DNA from: Desulfofustis glycolicus DSM 9705
GTDB taxonomy: Bacteria; Desulfobacterota; Desulfobulbia; Desulfobulbales; Desulfocapsaceae
Reading direction: 5' to 3'
NCBI RefSeq assembly: GCF_900130015.1
Contig: NZ_FQXS01000020.1
Location: 40,475-104,474 of the forward strand
Length of the DNA stretch: 64,000 nucleotides
The position numbers and the translations under genes are program-made. The notes under the pieces were generated by a model that worked only from the letters and a program-made list of their open reading frames with translations, did no database searches and had not been told where the DNA came from. This document shows, one piece after another, positions 31,174 to 38,931 of the stretch (positions are counted from its first letter, which is position 1; the number at the start of each line of letters is the position of its first letter).

Positions 31174-33398
31174 TCGGCCTCCGCGACACGGGCGAAATCG
31201 GCATCCGCGTGCTGGGCGGCGTCCAGAAACAGGGGCAAAAAGGTCCGGCGGTCATCCACCTGGCAACGCTTGGCGCAGTTCTGGATGCCCCAATGGTCAC
31301 CCAGGACAATGGCGGTGCGCCGGGCACGAGTCACCCCGGTGTAGAGCAGATTGCGGTGGTGCATGAAGGAATGCGCCTTGTGGACCACCAACACGGCGCA
31401 GGGGAACTCGGAGCCCTGGGTTTTGTGGATGGTGAGCGCATAGGCGAGCTGCAGGTCCTGAAGGTCGGGCGAACCCTTCTCCAGCTCCACCGGCATGCCG
31501 TCGAAGTCGATGACCAAGGTGCCGTTCGCGAGGACATCGACCACATAGCCGATGGCACCGTTCATCACGTTCAGGTCGTAATTGTTCCGGGTCTGGATGA
31601 CCTTGTCGTGCTTGAGAAACGGGGCGCGGCGTCCCATGGCGACCGGCGGCACCTCGGTGTTCCAGAGTTTGCGCTGGATGAGCCGCTGCAATTCCTCGTT
31701 CAGTTCCTTGGTGCCGAGCGGCCCCTTGTGGGTCGGCGTCAGCACCTGCACGTCCTTGATGATGTCGAACCCCAGGGCGTCGAGCCGCTCCTGAAACAGC
31801 TCCAGCAGGAACGAGCGTGCAGCCATCGGGTCGGTGAACTGATCCACCAGATACCAATCCCGGCATCCGGCCACCGACGCCTCGCTGGTCTTGCGCACCT
31901 CGCCCTTGAGAACGGCGGTGCAGTTCTCCTTGAGGACGCCAGCCTGGCGCACGACCTTGTCGAGGATGACCGTGGGGATGGCGCGTGTCTGAATCAGATC
32001 GCGCAGGATGTTTCCGGGTCCCACCGGCGGAAGCTGGTTGTGATCGCCGACCAGCAGCACCGTGGTCCGCGACAGGTCGACCGCCTCGAACAGATGCCAG
32101 GCCAGCGGCACGTCGACCATCGAAAACTCGTCGACCACCAGGACGTCGGCATCGATGGGGTTCTCCTTGCTGCGGGAGAAGCCCTTGCCGTCATAGCCGA
32201 GCAGACGGTGAATGGTGGTGCCGCTGCGACCGCTGACTTCCTCCAGACGCTTGGCCGCCTTACCGGTCGGCGCGGCGAGCACGACCTCCAGATCACTCTC
32301 CTCGCAGATGGTGTTGATGACCGAGATGGTGTAGCTCTTGCCAGAACCGGCTCCACCCGAGATCAAGCTGATGCTGTGCTTGAGTGCCGAGCGCACAGCT
32401 TCAAGCTGCTTCTCGTTCAGCGTCACCGCGCAGCGCCGAATCAGGGCGTCGAGTTTCTTGACGGACTGGAAATGAGGATTGGGTGTTTCGGCCTGGCCGA
32501 ACAGCGAGGCCAGCTCCCGCTCCATACGGACGATCTCCGGCAGGGCGACTACAAAACGTCCGCCGTGGGAATCGCAGGCAAGCGCCTGTTCTTCGATGAG
32601 CACGTCGAGGGCGCTCTCGATGCGAACCCGGCTGTCCAGGGCATCCATGACCAGCAGCAGGTTGGCCTGGTCCACCAGATCCTCGTATTCGATCCAGCAG
32701 TGGCCATTGTCCAGGGCTTCACGGACGCAGAAATTCAACCCGGCCCGGATACGAGGGTTATGGTCCTTGGGGGTTCCCAGCTTGCGGGCGATCTTGTCGA
32801 CCTTCTTGAAGCCGAATCCCCGGATCTCCCGAATGAGGATGTACGGGTCTTCCTTCAGGATATCGAGGCAGTTGCCGCCGAGTCTTTCGACCAGAGTGGT
32901 GACCTGATGATGGGTCAGACCGAATGCCGACAACCAGGCCATGACGGCGTTGACGCTGCGGTTCTTCAACCATTCGTCACGCAGCCGCCGGGCAGCATCC
33001 AAGGGCAGTCGGGCCTTGAGCGCAATGCGCTCGGGGTCGTTCAGAAGGGTTTTTTCAAAGGCGTCGCCGAAACTCTCGACGATCAATCTGGCCTTGGCCG
33101 GACCAATGCCCTTGATCTCCGGATGGTTAGCCAGATAGTGGATCAGCCCCTCCGGGTCGAGTTCGAGGTCGTGCTCCATCCCGTCGACCTTGAACTGACG
33201 GCCGTATTTGGGATGGGTGGACCACGACCCGAGCAGGACCACAGGCTGATTTTCACGGGCGAACAAATTGCCCGCGAACTGGACTTCCTCACCGGTCGGG
33301 GTGAGCAGTCGGCCTGCGGAGAACTTGGGTCCGGCATAGTAAACGCGCTCTATTCTTCCCCGGAGTCGCGCCGGGTTACTCTCATTTCTTTTTGGCAT
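31170..33398 (-). CDS. RecD2-like superfamily 1 helicase
   Basis: 742 residues from ATG 33398, with GGAGG eight bases upstream. N-terminal OB-like region (RIERVYYAGPKFSAGRLLTPTGEEVQFAGN), helix-hairpin-helix region (IKGIGPAKARLIVESFGDAF), then SF1 motifs: ISGGAGSGKSYT (Walker A), DVLVVDEFSMVD (motif II), VGDHNQLPPVGPG (motif III) and ALTIHKTQGSEF (motif V). This matches RecD2 rather than RecBCD RecD. It would act in phage replication or recombination. The 5' end overlaps the ERCC4 gene by 49 bases. Confidence 0.92.
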   Translation of the reverse strand: MPKRNESNPARLRGRIERVYYAGPKFSAGRLLTPTGEEVQFAGNLFARENQPVVLLGSWSTHPKYGRQFKVDGMEHDLELDPEGLIHYLANHPEIKGIGPAKARLIVESFGDAFEKTLLNDPERIALKARLPLDAARRLRDEWLKNRSVNAVMAWLSAFGLTHHQVTTLVERLGGNCLDILKEDPYILIREIRGFGFKKVDKIARKLGTPKDHNPRIRAGLNFCVREALDNGHCWIEYEDLVDQANLLLVMDALDSRVRIESALDVLIEEQALACDSHGGRFVVALPEIVRMERELASLFGQAETPNPHFQSVKKLDALIRRCAVTLNEKQLEAVRSALKHSISLISGGAGSGKSYTISVINTICEESDLEVVLAAPTGKAAKRLEEVSGRSGTTIHRLLGYDGKGFSRSKENPIDADVLVVDEFSMVDVPLAWHLFEAVDLSRTTVLLVGDHNQLPPVGPGNILRDLIQTRAIPTVILDKVVRQAGVLKENCTAVLKGEVRKTSEASVAGCRDWYLVDQFTDPMAARSFLLELFQERLDALGFDIIKDVQVLTPTHKGPLGTKELNEELQRLIQRKLWNTEVPPVAMGRRAPFLKHDKVIQTRNNYDLNVMNGAIGYVVDVLANGTLVIDFDGMPVELEKGSPDLQDLQLAYALTIHKTQGSEFPCAVLVVHKAHSFMHHRNLLYTGVTRARRTAIVLGDHWGIQNCAKRCQVDDRRTFLPLFLDAAQHADADFARVAEAE

Positions 33399-33832
33399 CT
33401 CGCGATCCTCCGGTGAAAACGTGTCAGGTACTCCTCGACAAAACGGCAGGCGGCCTGCCGGTCCGAGCAGAAGTAGACGGGGACACCGAAGTCGACGACG
33501 ATGGAGGCGACCGTTCCAATCAGCGCATGCGGGTGGGCATCGCTGCGGTAGCGGCCATCGACCAGATCGCGAAAGTTGCACTCGACAACCACGCAGGCGG
33601 ATTCGTAGGCGGAGAGCTTTTCCAGCTCGCGGTGGAACCGCTTTCGCCCCCGGATGACGGTGGAGACGAAATCCGTCAGGGATTTGCGCTCCACCGCCAC
33701 CCGTTCCTCGAGGCCGACCAGCGAGTAATCACCGGCGGGCAGCGCCTTGCGAACCGCCGAAACCTTGTCGCTATCGAAGCTGTAGGGCTCCTGTTCGCGG
33801 GTGTCGACGACAACGGTGATCCGGTCCATCAT
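33350..33832 (-). CDS. ERCC4-type nuclease
   Basis: 160 residues. The ERCC4/XPF active site is visible: TVVVDTREQEPYSF, LPAGDYSLVGLEERVAVERKSLTDFVSTV. These give the VDxRE and ERKxxxD signatures of the structure-specific nuclease family. It would cut branched DNA during phage recombination. Start overlaps the DUF669 stop (ATGA); the end overlaps the RecD2 start, suggesting joint action. Confidence 0.9.
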   Translation of the reverse strand: MMDRITVVVDTREQEPYSFDSDKVSAVRKALPAGDYSLVGLEERVAVERKSLTDFVSTVIRGRKRFHRELEKLSAYESACVVVECNFRDLVDGRYRSDAHPHALIGTVASIVVDFGVPVYFCSDRQAACRFVEEYLTRFHRRIARCQKEMRVTRRDSGEE

Positions 33833-34305
33833 CAGAACGGGATCATGTCGTCCATCGCCGCGCCGGGAGCCCCGGCATCGTCGGCCATGACAATGCGACG
33901 GTTGAAGTAGATGTTCTCGTTTTCACCGCGAGTGCGCTTGGTCACCTCCAGCTTGATGTTCAGAAGCTGTTCGAGGTGGCCCGGCAGGTCGGAGAGCTTC
34001 TGAAGCTGCAGCCCGCAGGTGTAGAGGTCCTGCTTGAGCCACTTGATGTTCTCGTTGCTGGCCATGACGTTGTTGCGCCAGAGCAGACGGCCCTTGTGGG
34101 TCGGCGCAAGAATGCGCAGGGTCCACTTGAGCATGGGGTTGCCCGAGGTCTGGGCGCGGGTCAGTTCGACCCGGTCGACGTTGACCTGGTACTTGCCATC
34201 GGGCACGGCCTCGAACTCACGCTCCTCGACTTCGGCGGTTTCAAAGGCGTCGTCGAACTGCGCCAGGTCGAGGTTGCTGCCGGATTGGTTTTCGTAGTGT
34301 TCCAT
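33832..34305 (-). CDS. DUF669-like ssDNA-binding protein with SSB-style tail
   Basis: 157 residues. Body (VPDGKYQVNVDRVELTRAQTSGNPMLKWTLRILAPTHKGRLLWRNN) fits DUF669 phage proteins that travel with Sak4 and ERCC4 genes and probably bind single-stranded DNA. The last residues, DDMIPF, mimic the SSB C-terminal peptide (DDDIPF) that recruits host repair proteins. AAGGAG eight bases before ATG. Middle of the recombination operon. Confidence 0.82.
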   Translation of the reverse strand: MEHYENQSGSNLDLAQFDDAFETAEVEEREFEAVPDGKYQVNVDRVELTRAQTSGNPMLKWTLRILAPTHKGRLLWRNNVMASNENIKWLKQDLYTCGLQLQKLSDLPGHLEQLLNIKLEVTKRTRGENENIYFNRRIVMADDAGAPGAAMDDMIPF

Positions 34306-34317
34306 GGTCGGATCTCC

Positions 34318-35088
34318 TTACTGTTGAGGTTTCGCCGCCGCACTCGCGGTCGGCTCCGGCTTCGGCCGGGCGGCACTCGCCGCAGCTCCGGTTGCCGTGT
34401 TGTTGAACGCTTTCACGAAGCTCGAAAAATCGAGGGGGATGACTTCGGGGAGTCGGCCGGTGCGGTCACCGGCGTCGTAGTTGGGACTGGGCTTGGTGCG
34501 CATCACGCGCTGCCATACCGGCTTGCCGTCCTCGCCGGTTTTCATGTCCAGGTCGCAGAACAGGATCAGGTCCACCAGGCCGGTGACCAGCTTTCGCGCC
34601 TTTTCCGGCAGCGTCGGCACGATGCGGGTGTGTTTGCCGGTCCGGGTCTCGATGTCCCGCTCCTGGGAGTGGGAAATCAGGATCAGACCGTAGGGCAGGA
34701 AGGCGAGCTTGTTGATGACGCGCTGGAACTCGTTGTTGATCAGCGCGTAGCCCTTGCCGTAGCCCAGGTCGGATTCGTGCTCGATCTTGAATTTCTTGCA
34801 GACGTAGTCCGAGCACATCTTGTAGGCGTTATCCACCGTGTCGACGACGATGGTCTTGAACTCGTGCTTGCCCTCGGCGATTTCGGCGCAGGCCTGCAGA
34901 AGGTCGTCCCAGCAGGTGATCGGGGTCTGGAACACCTCCAGGGCGTTCAGGCCCGGCTCGGTCGCCAGGAACACTGCGTCATCGGCCTTGGAGCACCAGG
35001 TGCTCTTGCCGATCTTGCTCGGGCCGTACACCAGGGCGGTGAGGTCCGAGAGCGTGTGTTTGGGTTTGCTTTTGGTCTTGGGAAGCAT
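34318..35088 (-). CDS. Sak4-like RecA-family ATPase
   Basis: 256 residues. ALVYGPSKIGKSTW is the Walker A motif, KTIVVDTVDNAYKM is Walker B, and GLILISHSQER is the sensor strand; these are typical of phage Sak4/AAA_24 single-strand annealing ATPases. The Ala/Pro-rich C-terminus is probably disordered. Works with the DUF669 protein in phage recombination. AAGGAG precedes the ATG. Confidence 0.88.
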   Translation of the reverse strand: MLPKTKSKPKHTLSDLTALVYGPSKIGKSTWCSKADDAVFLATEPGLNALEVFQTPITCWDDLLQACAEIAEGKHEFKTIVVDTVDNAYKMCSDYVCKKFKIEHESDLGYGKGYALINNEFQRVINKLAFLPYGLILISHSQERDIETRTGKHTRIVPTLPEKARKLVTGLVDLILFCDLDMKTGEDGKPVWQRVMRTKPSPNYDAGDRTGRLPEVIPLDFSSFVKAFNNTATGAAASAARPKPEPTASAAAKPQQ

Positions 35089-35114
35089 GGCTTCGTCTCC
35101 TTATGGTTGGGATT

Positions 35115-36131
35115 TCAAAACACCGGAGCGGCGTCTTCACCGGCTCCGTCCCGCAGCTCTTCGTGCGGGGCGATCCGTTGGAAATGGTTTTCGATGACGT
35201 TGGGGTTGCCGCCCGAGCGGCAGAGCTGGAAGTAGGCGCAGGGTCTTCCGTACTGGAAGCAGTAGCTTGTGTTGCGGTAGAAGGTGTCGCGCCGACGGGC
35301 GTCGAGCATGGCCTTGGAGAGTTCCCACAGCTCCGCCCGCAGTTCCTCGAACTGGTCTCGGGAGATGTAGAGCACCTCGCGATGGAACATGCCCGGCTCG
35401 AGGTACTTCTCCTGGAGCCGTTGCTGGAAGGTCTCGTCGTCCTCCGGTAGCTTGCGCTTGGCGCTGCTCTTGCCGGTTTTCGACTTGGCGATCAGCTCCG
35501 CCCGGCGGGCCTCGAACTCGGCTTCGGTCTCACCCTTGCCCTGGCGCAGCTTGGCCTTGACCAGGACGTTGTAGATGATGCCGCTGACCGTGATGCCGAG
35601 GGTCTGCTCCAGGTACCAGGCGTAGAGGATGATCTGGAAATCGGTCCACAGCCGCTCCAGGTAGCTGGCGTCGATCTGCGAGGCGGTTTTGTGTTCCAGT
35701 AGGAAATACTGGCCATCCTGACGGACGATGCCGTCCACCTTCCCGGCGAGAATGAAACTGCGCGAGGTCGCCCCGGTCGCCGGGTTGACGATGGGACCTT
35801 CGAAGGTTTTCTCGAGCGCGACGACCTCGAACTCTTCGGCCGGGTAGTGTTCCGCATAGGCGCTCATCATGGCCCGGGCGAGATGCCAGTCGGCCTGTTG
35901 ATGGTCGTCCTGCGCCCGGTTCGGATAGGTCCGGTCGATGTGGTCGAGGACCTTGGCCAGATTCCGCTCGCCGTGCCAGCACTCCAGGCAGTCGTGGATG
36001 ACCGAGCCGAAGGCCAGATTGGGGTCGCGCTCGAGCGGCACCAGCTCGTCGATGTAGCGCCACTTGCAGGCCATGCGGCAGTTGCGGAACAGCCGCCACA
36101 TGGAATAGGTGGTGGTCATCAGCTCGCTCAT
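35115..36131 (-). CDS. PD-(D/E)XK nuclease, RecB/Cas4-like
   Basis: 338 residues from ATG 36131 (ATGA overlap with the upstream stop). N-terminus TTYSMWRLFRNCRMACKWRYIDEL gives an early Cys, and a core LAGKVDGIVRQDGQYFLLEHKTASQIDASY gives the D...ExK catalytic pattern. QIILYAWYLEQTLG follows as motif 'QxxxY'. Late Cys residues (SYCFQYGRPCAYFQLC) complete a probable iron-sulfur site, as in Cas4/AddB. It would be the phage exonuclease supplying single strands to Sak4. Confidence 0.9.
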   Translation of the reverse strand: MSELMTTTYSMWRLFRNCRMACKWRYIDELVPLERDPNLAFGSVIHDCLECWHGERNLAKVLDHIDRTYPNRAQDDHQQADWHLARAMMSAYAEHYPAEEFEVVALEKTFEGPIVNPATGATSRSFILAGKVDGIVRQDGQYFLLEHKTASQIDASYLERLWTDFQIILYAWYLEQTLGITVSGIIYNVLVKAKLRQGKGETEAEFEARRAELIAKSKTGKSSAKRKLPEDDETFQQRLQEKYLEPGMFHREVLYISRDQFEELRAELWELSKAMLDARRRDTFYRNTSYCFQYGRPCAYFQLCRSGGNPNVIENHFQRIAPHEELRDGAGEDAAPVF

Positions 36132-36463
36132 ACCGCCACCCCCGCTTCGGCGGCGGGCGCTGCGCGATGCTTGGAGGCACAGGCGCAACCCGACGGCTGG
36201 GTACGTTCGATCAGGACCGAGCGTTCGCCGTATTCCTTGGTGGCGAAGCCGGTGAAGATGCGGGCGAGATCACTGCCGACATCGGTGGAGGCGTCGATCA
36301 CGCAAGTGCGTCGGGCCTTGTCCAAATTGAACCGGCTCTCCATCCGCACACGGGAACGGCCATGCAGGCTTTCGACGGCCAGCATCGCCAGCATGAAAGT
36401 GTCTTCCAGTTCCTGGGCCGGGACCGACTCGTCAAAACGGTACTTGTAGGTGTCGTGAGTCAT
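36128..36463 (-). CDS. hypothetical protein heading the recombination operon
   Basis: 111 residues from ATG 36463 (GAGGAG eight bases upstream). MTHDTYKYRFDESVPAQELEDTFMLAMLAVESLHGRSRVRMESRFNLDKARRTCVIDASTDVGSDLARIFTGFATKEYGERSVLIER is a compact alpha/beta domain. The C-terminus is Cys/Ala rich (CACASKHRAAPAAEAG). Unknown function. First gene after element copy F, and coupled to the nuclease. Confidence 0.7.
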   Translation of the reverse strand: MTHDTYKYRFDESVPAQELEDTFMLAMLAVESLHGRSRVRMESRFNLDKARRTCVIDASTDVGSDLARIFTGFATKEYGERSVLIERTQPSGCACASKHRAAPAAEAGVAV

Positions 36464-36532
36464 GGTTGAACTCCTCTTTCGTTCAGGTTCAGATTTCCGA
36501 GGCCCCGGATAGCCGCACCATGCGGCACGGTG

Positions 36533-36566
36533 CTTACTTACCGGAGCCGGAGCCGATGCGTCGGAG
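36533..36566 (-). promoter_or_regulatory. 34-bp bipartite element, copy F
   Basis: CTCCGAC perfect, spacer 14, TCCGGTAAGTAAG (12 of 13). It begins one base after the stop of the sigma-like gene and ends 69 bases before the first gene of the recombination operon. This is the one copy in front of early-type genes. Confidence 0.75.
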
Positions 36567-36567
36567 A

Positions 36568-37152
36568 TCACAGGTAGTCCTCGAGCCCGGCCTCGCGGAA
36601 CGCGTCCCGCAGCTTGCTCAGCCGGTCGTAGAGGGTGGTTCTGGGAATGCCCATCTCCCGGGCGACCTCGGCCATGGTGCTGTCGTGCAGACGCAAGCAC
36701 AGATCCCGGAGCTCTTCCGGCAGCGAGGCGATGGCCTGGCCGAGATCCATGCGGATCTCATGGGCGAGGCGCTCTCTTGTTTCGCGGGTGCCGCTTCCCA
36801 GAGAGCCCTCGCCGTCCAGGAAGTCGATCCGCTCGGTGGTGTCGCCTTCGCCGTTGTCGAGGGGTTCGTTGAGTGAGGTTTGGCAGAGCCGCCAGTCCCG
36901 GCATTGGGCGAACCGTGCCTCCAGGATGGTGGAGATGTGACGTTCGACGATCCGGGCCATGAAGGTGGTCTTCTTGGCCTTGGCGGGATTGAAATGCCGC
37001 ATCCGCTGCAGCAGATCGATCATCAGTTCCTGTTCGAGGTCGGGTCTGTCGTCCTCGGTGAATCCGGCCTTGCCTACGAGTTGACGTGCTTTGTGCCGAA
37101 TGAGGTCGGCGGCATACTTGTCGATGCCGTCGTAAGAATTCTGTGAAACCAT
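36568..37152 (-). CDS. phage sigma-70-family-like transcription factor
   Basis: 194 residues. Residues about 35-85 (FTEDDRPDLEQELMIDLLQRMRHFNPAKAKKTTFMARIVERHISTIL) look like sigma region 2. The end (AIASLPEELRDLCLRLHDSTMAEVAREMGIPRTTLYDRLSKLRDAFREAGL) is a clear region 4-type HTH. Length and lack of region 3 suit ECF-like sigma factors. It may direct RNA polymerase to phage promoters. Element copy F begins one base after its stop. A plain regulator of the operon is the alternative. Confidence 0.78.
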   Translation of the reverse strand: MVSQNSYDGIDKYAADLIRHKARQLVGKAGFTEDDRPDLEQELMIDLLQRMRHFNPAKAKKTTFMARIVERHISTILEARFAQCRDWRLCQTSLNEPLDNGEGDTTERIDFLDGEGSLGSGTRETRERLAHEIRMDLGQAIASLPEELRDLCLRLHDSTMAEVAREMGIPRTTLYDRLSKLRDAFREAGLEDYL

Positions 37153-37347
37153 CGGGGCCTCCTCGGAGCGAGGAGGAGGTCCGCGTGGGTGTCGGCACGG
37201 GCCAGATCACAGGACAAAGCTGTCGCGTGGGCGAAGGGGTCGCAGGTACGCCGCCAATTGCCGTATTCGGCTCGGCGACACCCACAACAGCCTCCGCCAT
37301 GCGTCCAGCTTGTTGTCCAGTGTCTAAGGGTTCAGGTCGTTACGTGT

Positions 37348-37665
37348 TCAGGCTGCCCGTTCCTCGATGCGCATCAGGAACGGGAGACCGTGCTTGATCT
37401 CGAGCAGGCAGACTTTTCCGCTGCCCATCTGCGCGAGGTGCTCCAGCAGCGCCACGACCTCTTGCTTGAGAATGAAGTCATCCTGGTCGCGCTCGGGCCG
37501 GGGACCGCTTTGTCCGCCCAGCTTGATCTCGCGCTCGATGACCGTGTCAGGGGTGAGTTCCGGCTCGCCGTCGCGGACCGGAATGTTGGAGATGCGGCCG
37601 AAGTTGATGTCCTGCATCAGCTCGATGAGTCGCCGCTTCGGTGGGGTGAGATTTTTTTTGTTCAT
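37348..37665 (-). CDS. hypothetical phage protein
   Basis: 105 residues from ATG 37665 (AGGAGG seven bases upstream; another ATG one codon earlier). MNKKNLTPPKRRLIELMQDINFGRISNIPVRDGEPELTPDTVIEREIKLGG, later ILKQEVVALLEHLAQMGSGKVCLLEIKHGLPFLMRIEER. Acidic/basic mixed, no known motif. Separated from the sigma-like gene by about 195 bases in which I see no gene. A perfect palindrome lies 85 bases upstream. Confidence 0.65.
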   Translation of the reverse strand: MNKKNLTPPKRRLIELMQDINFGRISNIPVRDGEPELTPDTVIEREIKLGGQSGPRPERDQDDFILKQEVVALLEHLAQMGSGKVCLLEIKHGLPFLMRIEERAA

Positions 37666-37749
37666 CATTCTGCCTCCTAAGCATGGTTTGATGTTTCTGG
37701 AGGGCAGAATAAATCCGGTTTTCATGAAGCCCTGTTTTCTGGACTTGTC

Positions 37750-37764
37750 TTTGGACTGTCCAAA
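37750..37764. promoter_or_regulatory. palindrome TTTGGAC-T-GTCCAAA
   Basis: A perfect 15-base inverted repeat with a one-base centre in the leader of the 105-residue gene. Further TTTGGACT half-sites lie at about 37849 and 37860. Likely a repressor site; no matching regulator can be named. Confidence 0.5.
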
Positions 37765-37773
37765 ATGAGCGAC

Positions 37774-37814
37774 CCCAAAAAACAAAAGGCCGTCAGGTTT
37801 TTCACCTGCGGCCT
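37774..37814 (-). terminator. strong rho-independent terminator
   Basis: On the minus strand AGGCCGCAGGT, loop GAAAA, ACCTGACGGCCT (one bulged base), then TTTTGTTTTTT. It ends the repressor-cargo unit 44 bases after the 357-residue gene. Confidence 0.88.
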
Positions 37815-37857
37815 CGGTTGCGCGGAAATATTTTTTAAGAAAAGTTTCTTTGGACTG

Positions 37858-38931
37858 TTATTTGGACTTGACTATGTTTTCGGGAAAACGCACGCCTTTC
37901 TCCTTGCGAAAGTCTATAGCAACACCTAGTTTTTTCCGGATATTATTCAGTTGTCGTTGCATACGGCCTGGGTCTCCCGAAGCGGGAAAATACTCATCTT
38001 TCTTCCACGCACACGCATTCATAAAAGTCTTATGCCGTACCCATCCGTGGCCGATCTGATCGTAAAGAATTTCCATGATCTTGGCGATGATGGACTCATT
38101 GCGGACAAAAATGTGTCCTTTGTCCACCCCGTTCACGAACCAGTGGACTCTTTCGCCGATTTCTTTTCGTTCGAGAACGATCTTATCCTCTTCGGTTATT
38201 GTATTTACAGAATCGTCTCTCGATTCGTCTTCCCGCAGTGCCTCTCCAGCGTGACCAATGAAATGTGCAACTTGCAAATCCGCTTTCTTGGCAATGGCAT
38301 GCCAATCCAGCAAGAAAGCACAAGAAGAGTTTGTTGTGATGGCGACCATAATAATTCCAAGTCGTTTCATCTGTTGGCGGATTTCTGGGGAAAGTGCGAT
38401 GCCGCCTGGGGTTAAAATGACAATCCCCACGGTATCAAGCTCTCGGTCAAGTCTCCTGCATCGAGCAATAACATCATCTTCATCCAGGTTTGGAATCGAA
38501 AGAAAAATTTCCAACGTCCCGAGGCTATCAAGTGTCTTAAGCCCCATAGGAATCAGGCCGTGATGATTCGCAAACCCGCTGCCTTCAATGCCATTCGCTT
38601 GGCGGATCACTGTCGTGAGTTTTGGAAGGGAGAGTTCATACTGCCGGACGTCGTCCTCGGTGAGCGGGATCGGATCGAAATAATTGTCCTCATCAGCAAC
38701 CCCAAATATACCCTTCGAGGTCTGGCGGACAATCAGATCGCCACCTAGGGGAAAACGTTTCGGTCGAGGAATCTCCGTTGCTCTTGATGTTTCCCTCAGG
38801 ATTCCTTTCTCTCGAAGGACACGGAACTCATCTTCTGGGTAACACTCCAGTTCCCCGTGCAGAAAGACAGGACTCTCGACTTGGTCGAGACGCTGAAAGA
38901 TGAAGTTGAGGAGCCCCTCAGTCAACGACAA
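37858..38931 (-). CDS. unknown cargo protein B
   Basis: 357 residues with a TTG start at 38931; a second TTG two codons in (38925) has GGGGGA six bases upstream and may be the real start. Overlaps the stop of cargo gene A by 14 bases. Middle portion TLEIFLSIPNLDEDDVIARCRRLDRELDTVGIVILTPGGIALSPEIRQQMKRLGIIMVAITTNSSCAF looks like a Rossmann-like alpha/beta domain. The C-terminus (HGWVRHKTFMNACAWKKDEYFPASGDPGRMQRQLNNIRKKLGVAIDFRKEKGVRFPENI) resembles a winged-helix or OmpR-like DNA-binding end. I do not recognise the family. Lower GC than phage core genes, which points to later acquisition. Confidence 0.7.
   Translation of the reverse strand: MSLTEGLLNFIFQRLDQVESPVFLHGELECYPEDEFRVLREKGILRETSRATEIPRPKRFPLGGDLIVRQTSKGIFGVADEDNYFDPIPLTEDDVRQYELSLPKLTTVIRQANGIEGSGFANHHGLIPMGLKTLDSLGTLEIFLSIPNLDEDDVIARCRRLDRELDTVGIVILTPGGIALSPEIRQQMKRLGIIMVAITTNSSCAFLLDWHAIAKKADLQVAHFIGHAGEALREDESRDDSVNTITEEDKIVLERKEIGERVHWFVNGVDKGHIFVRNESIIAKIMEILYDQIGHGWVRHKTFMNACAWKKDEYFPASGDPGRMQRQLNNIRKKLGVAIDFRKEKGVRFPENIVKSK

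Noticed and set aside
7045-36566. Bipartite elements as rho-independent terminators
   Set aside because: The two boxes are not complementary to each other, spacer sequences vary and only some copies can form short hairpins, and no T-tract follows.
7045-36566. GGTAAGTA in the elements as 5' splice sites or intron ends
   Set aside because: The resemblance to the eukaryotic splice consensus is coincidental; no intron domain structure or 3' boundary accompanies any copy.
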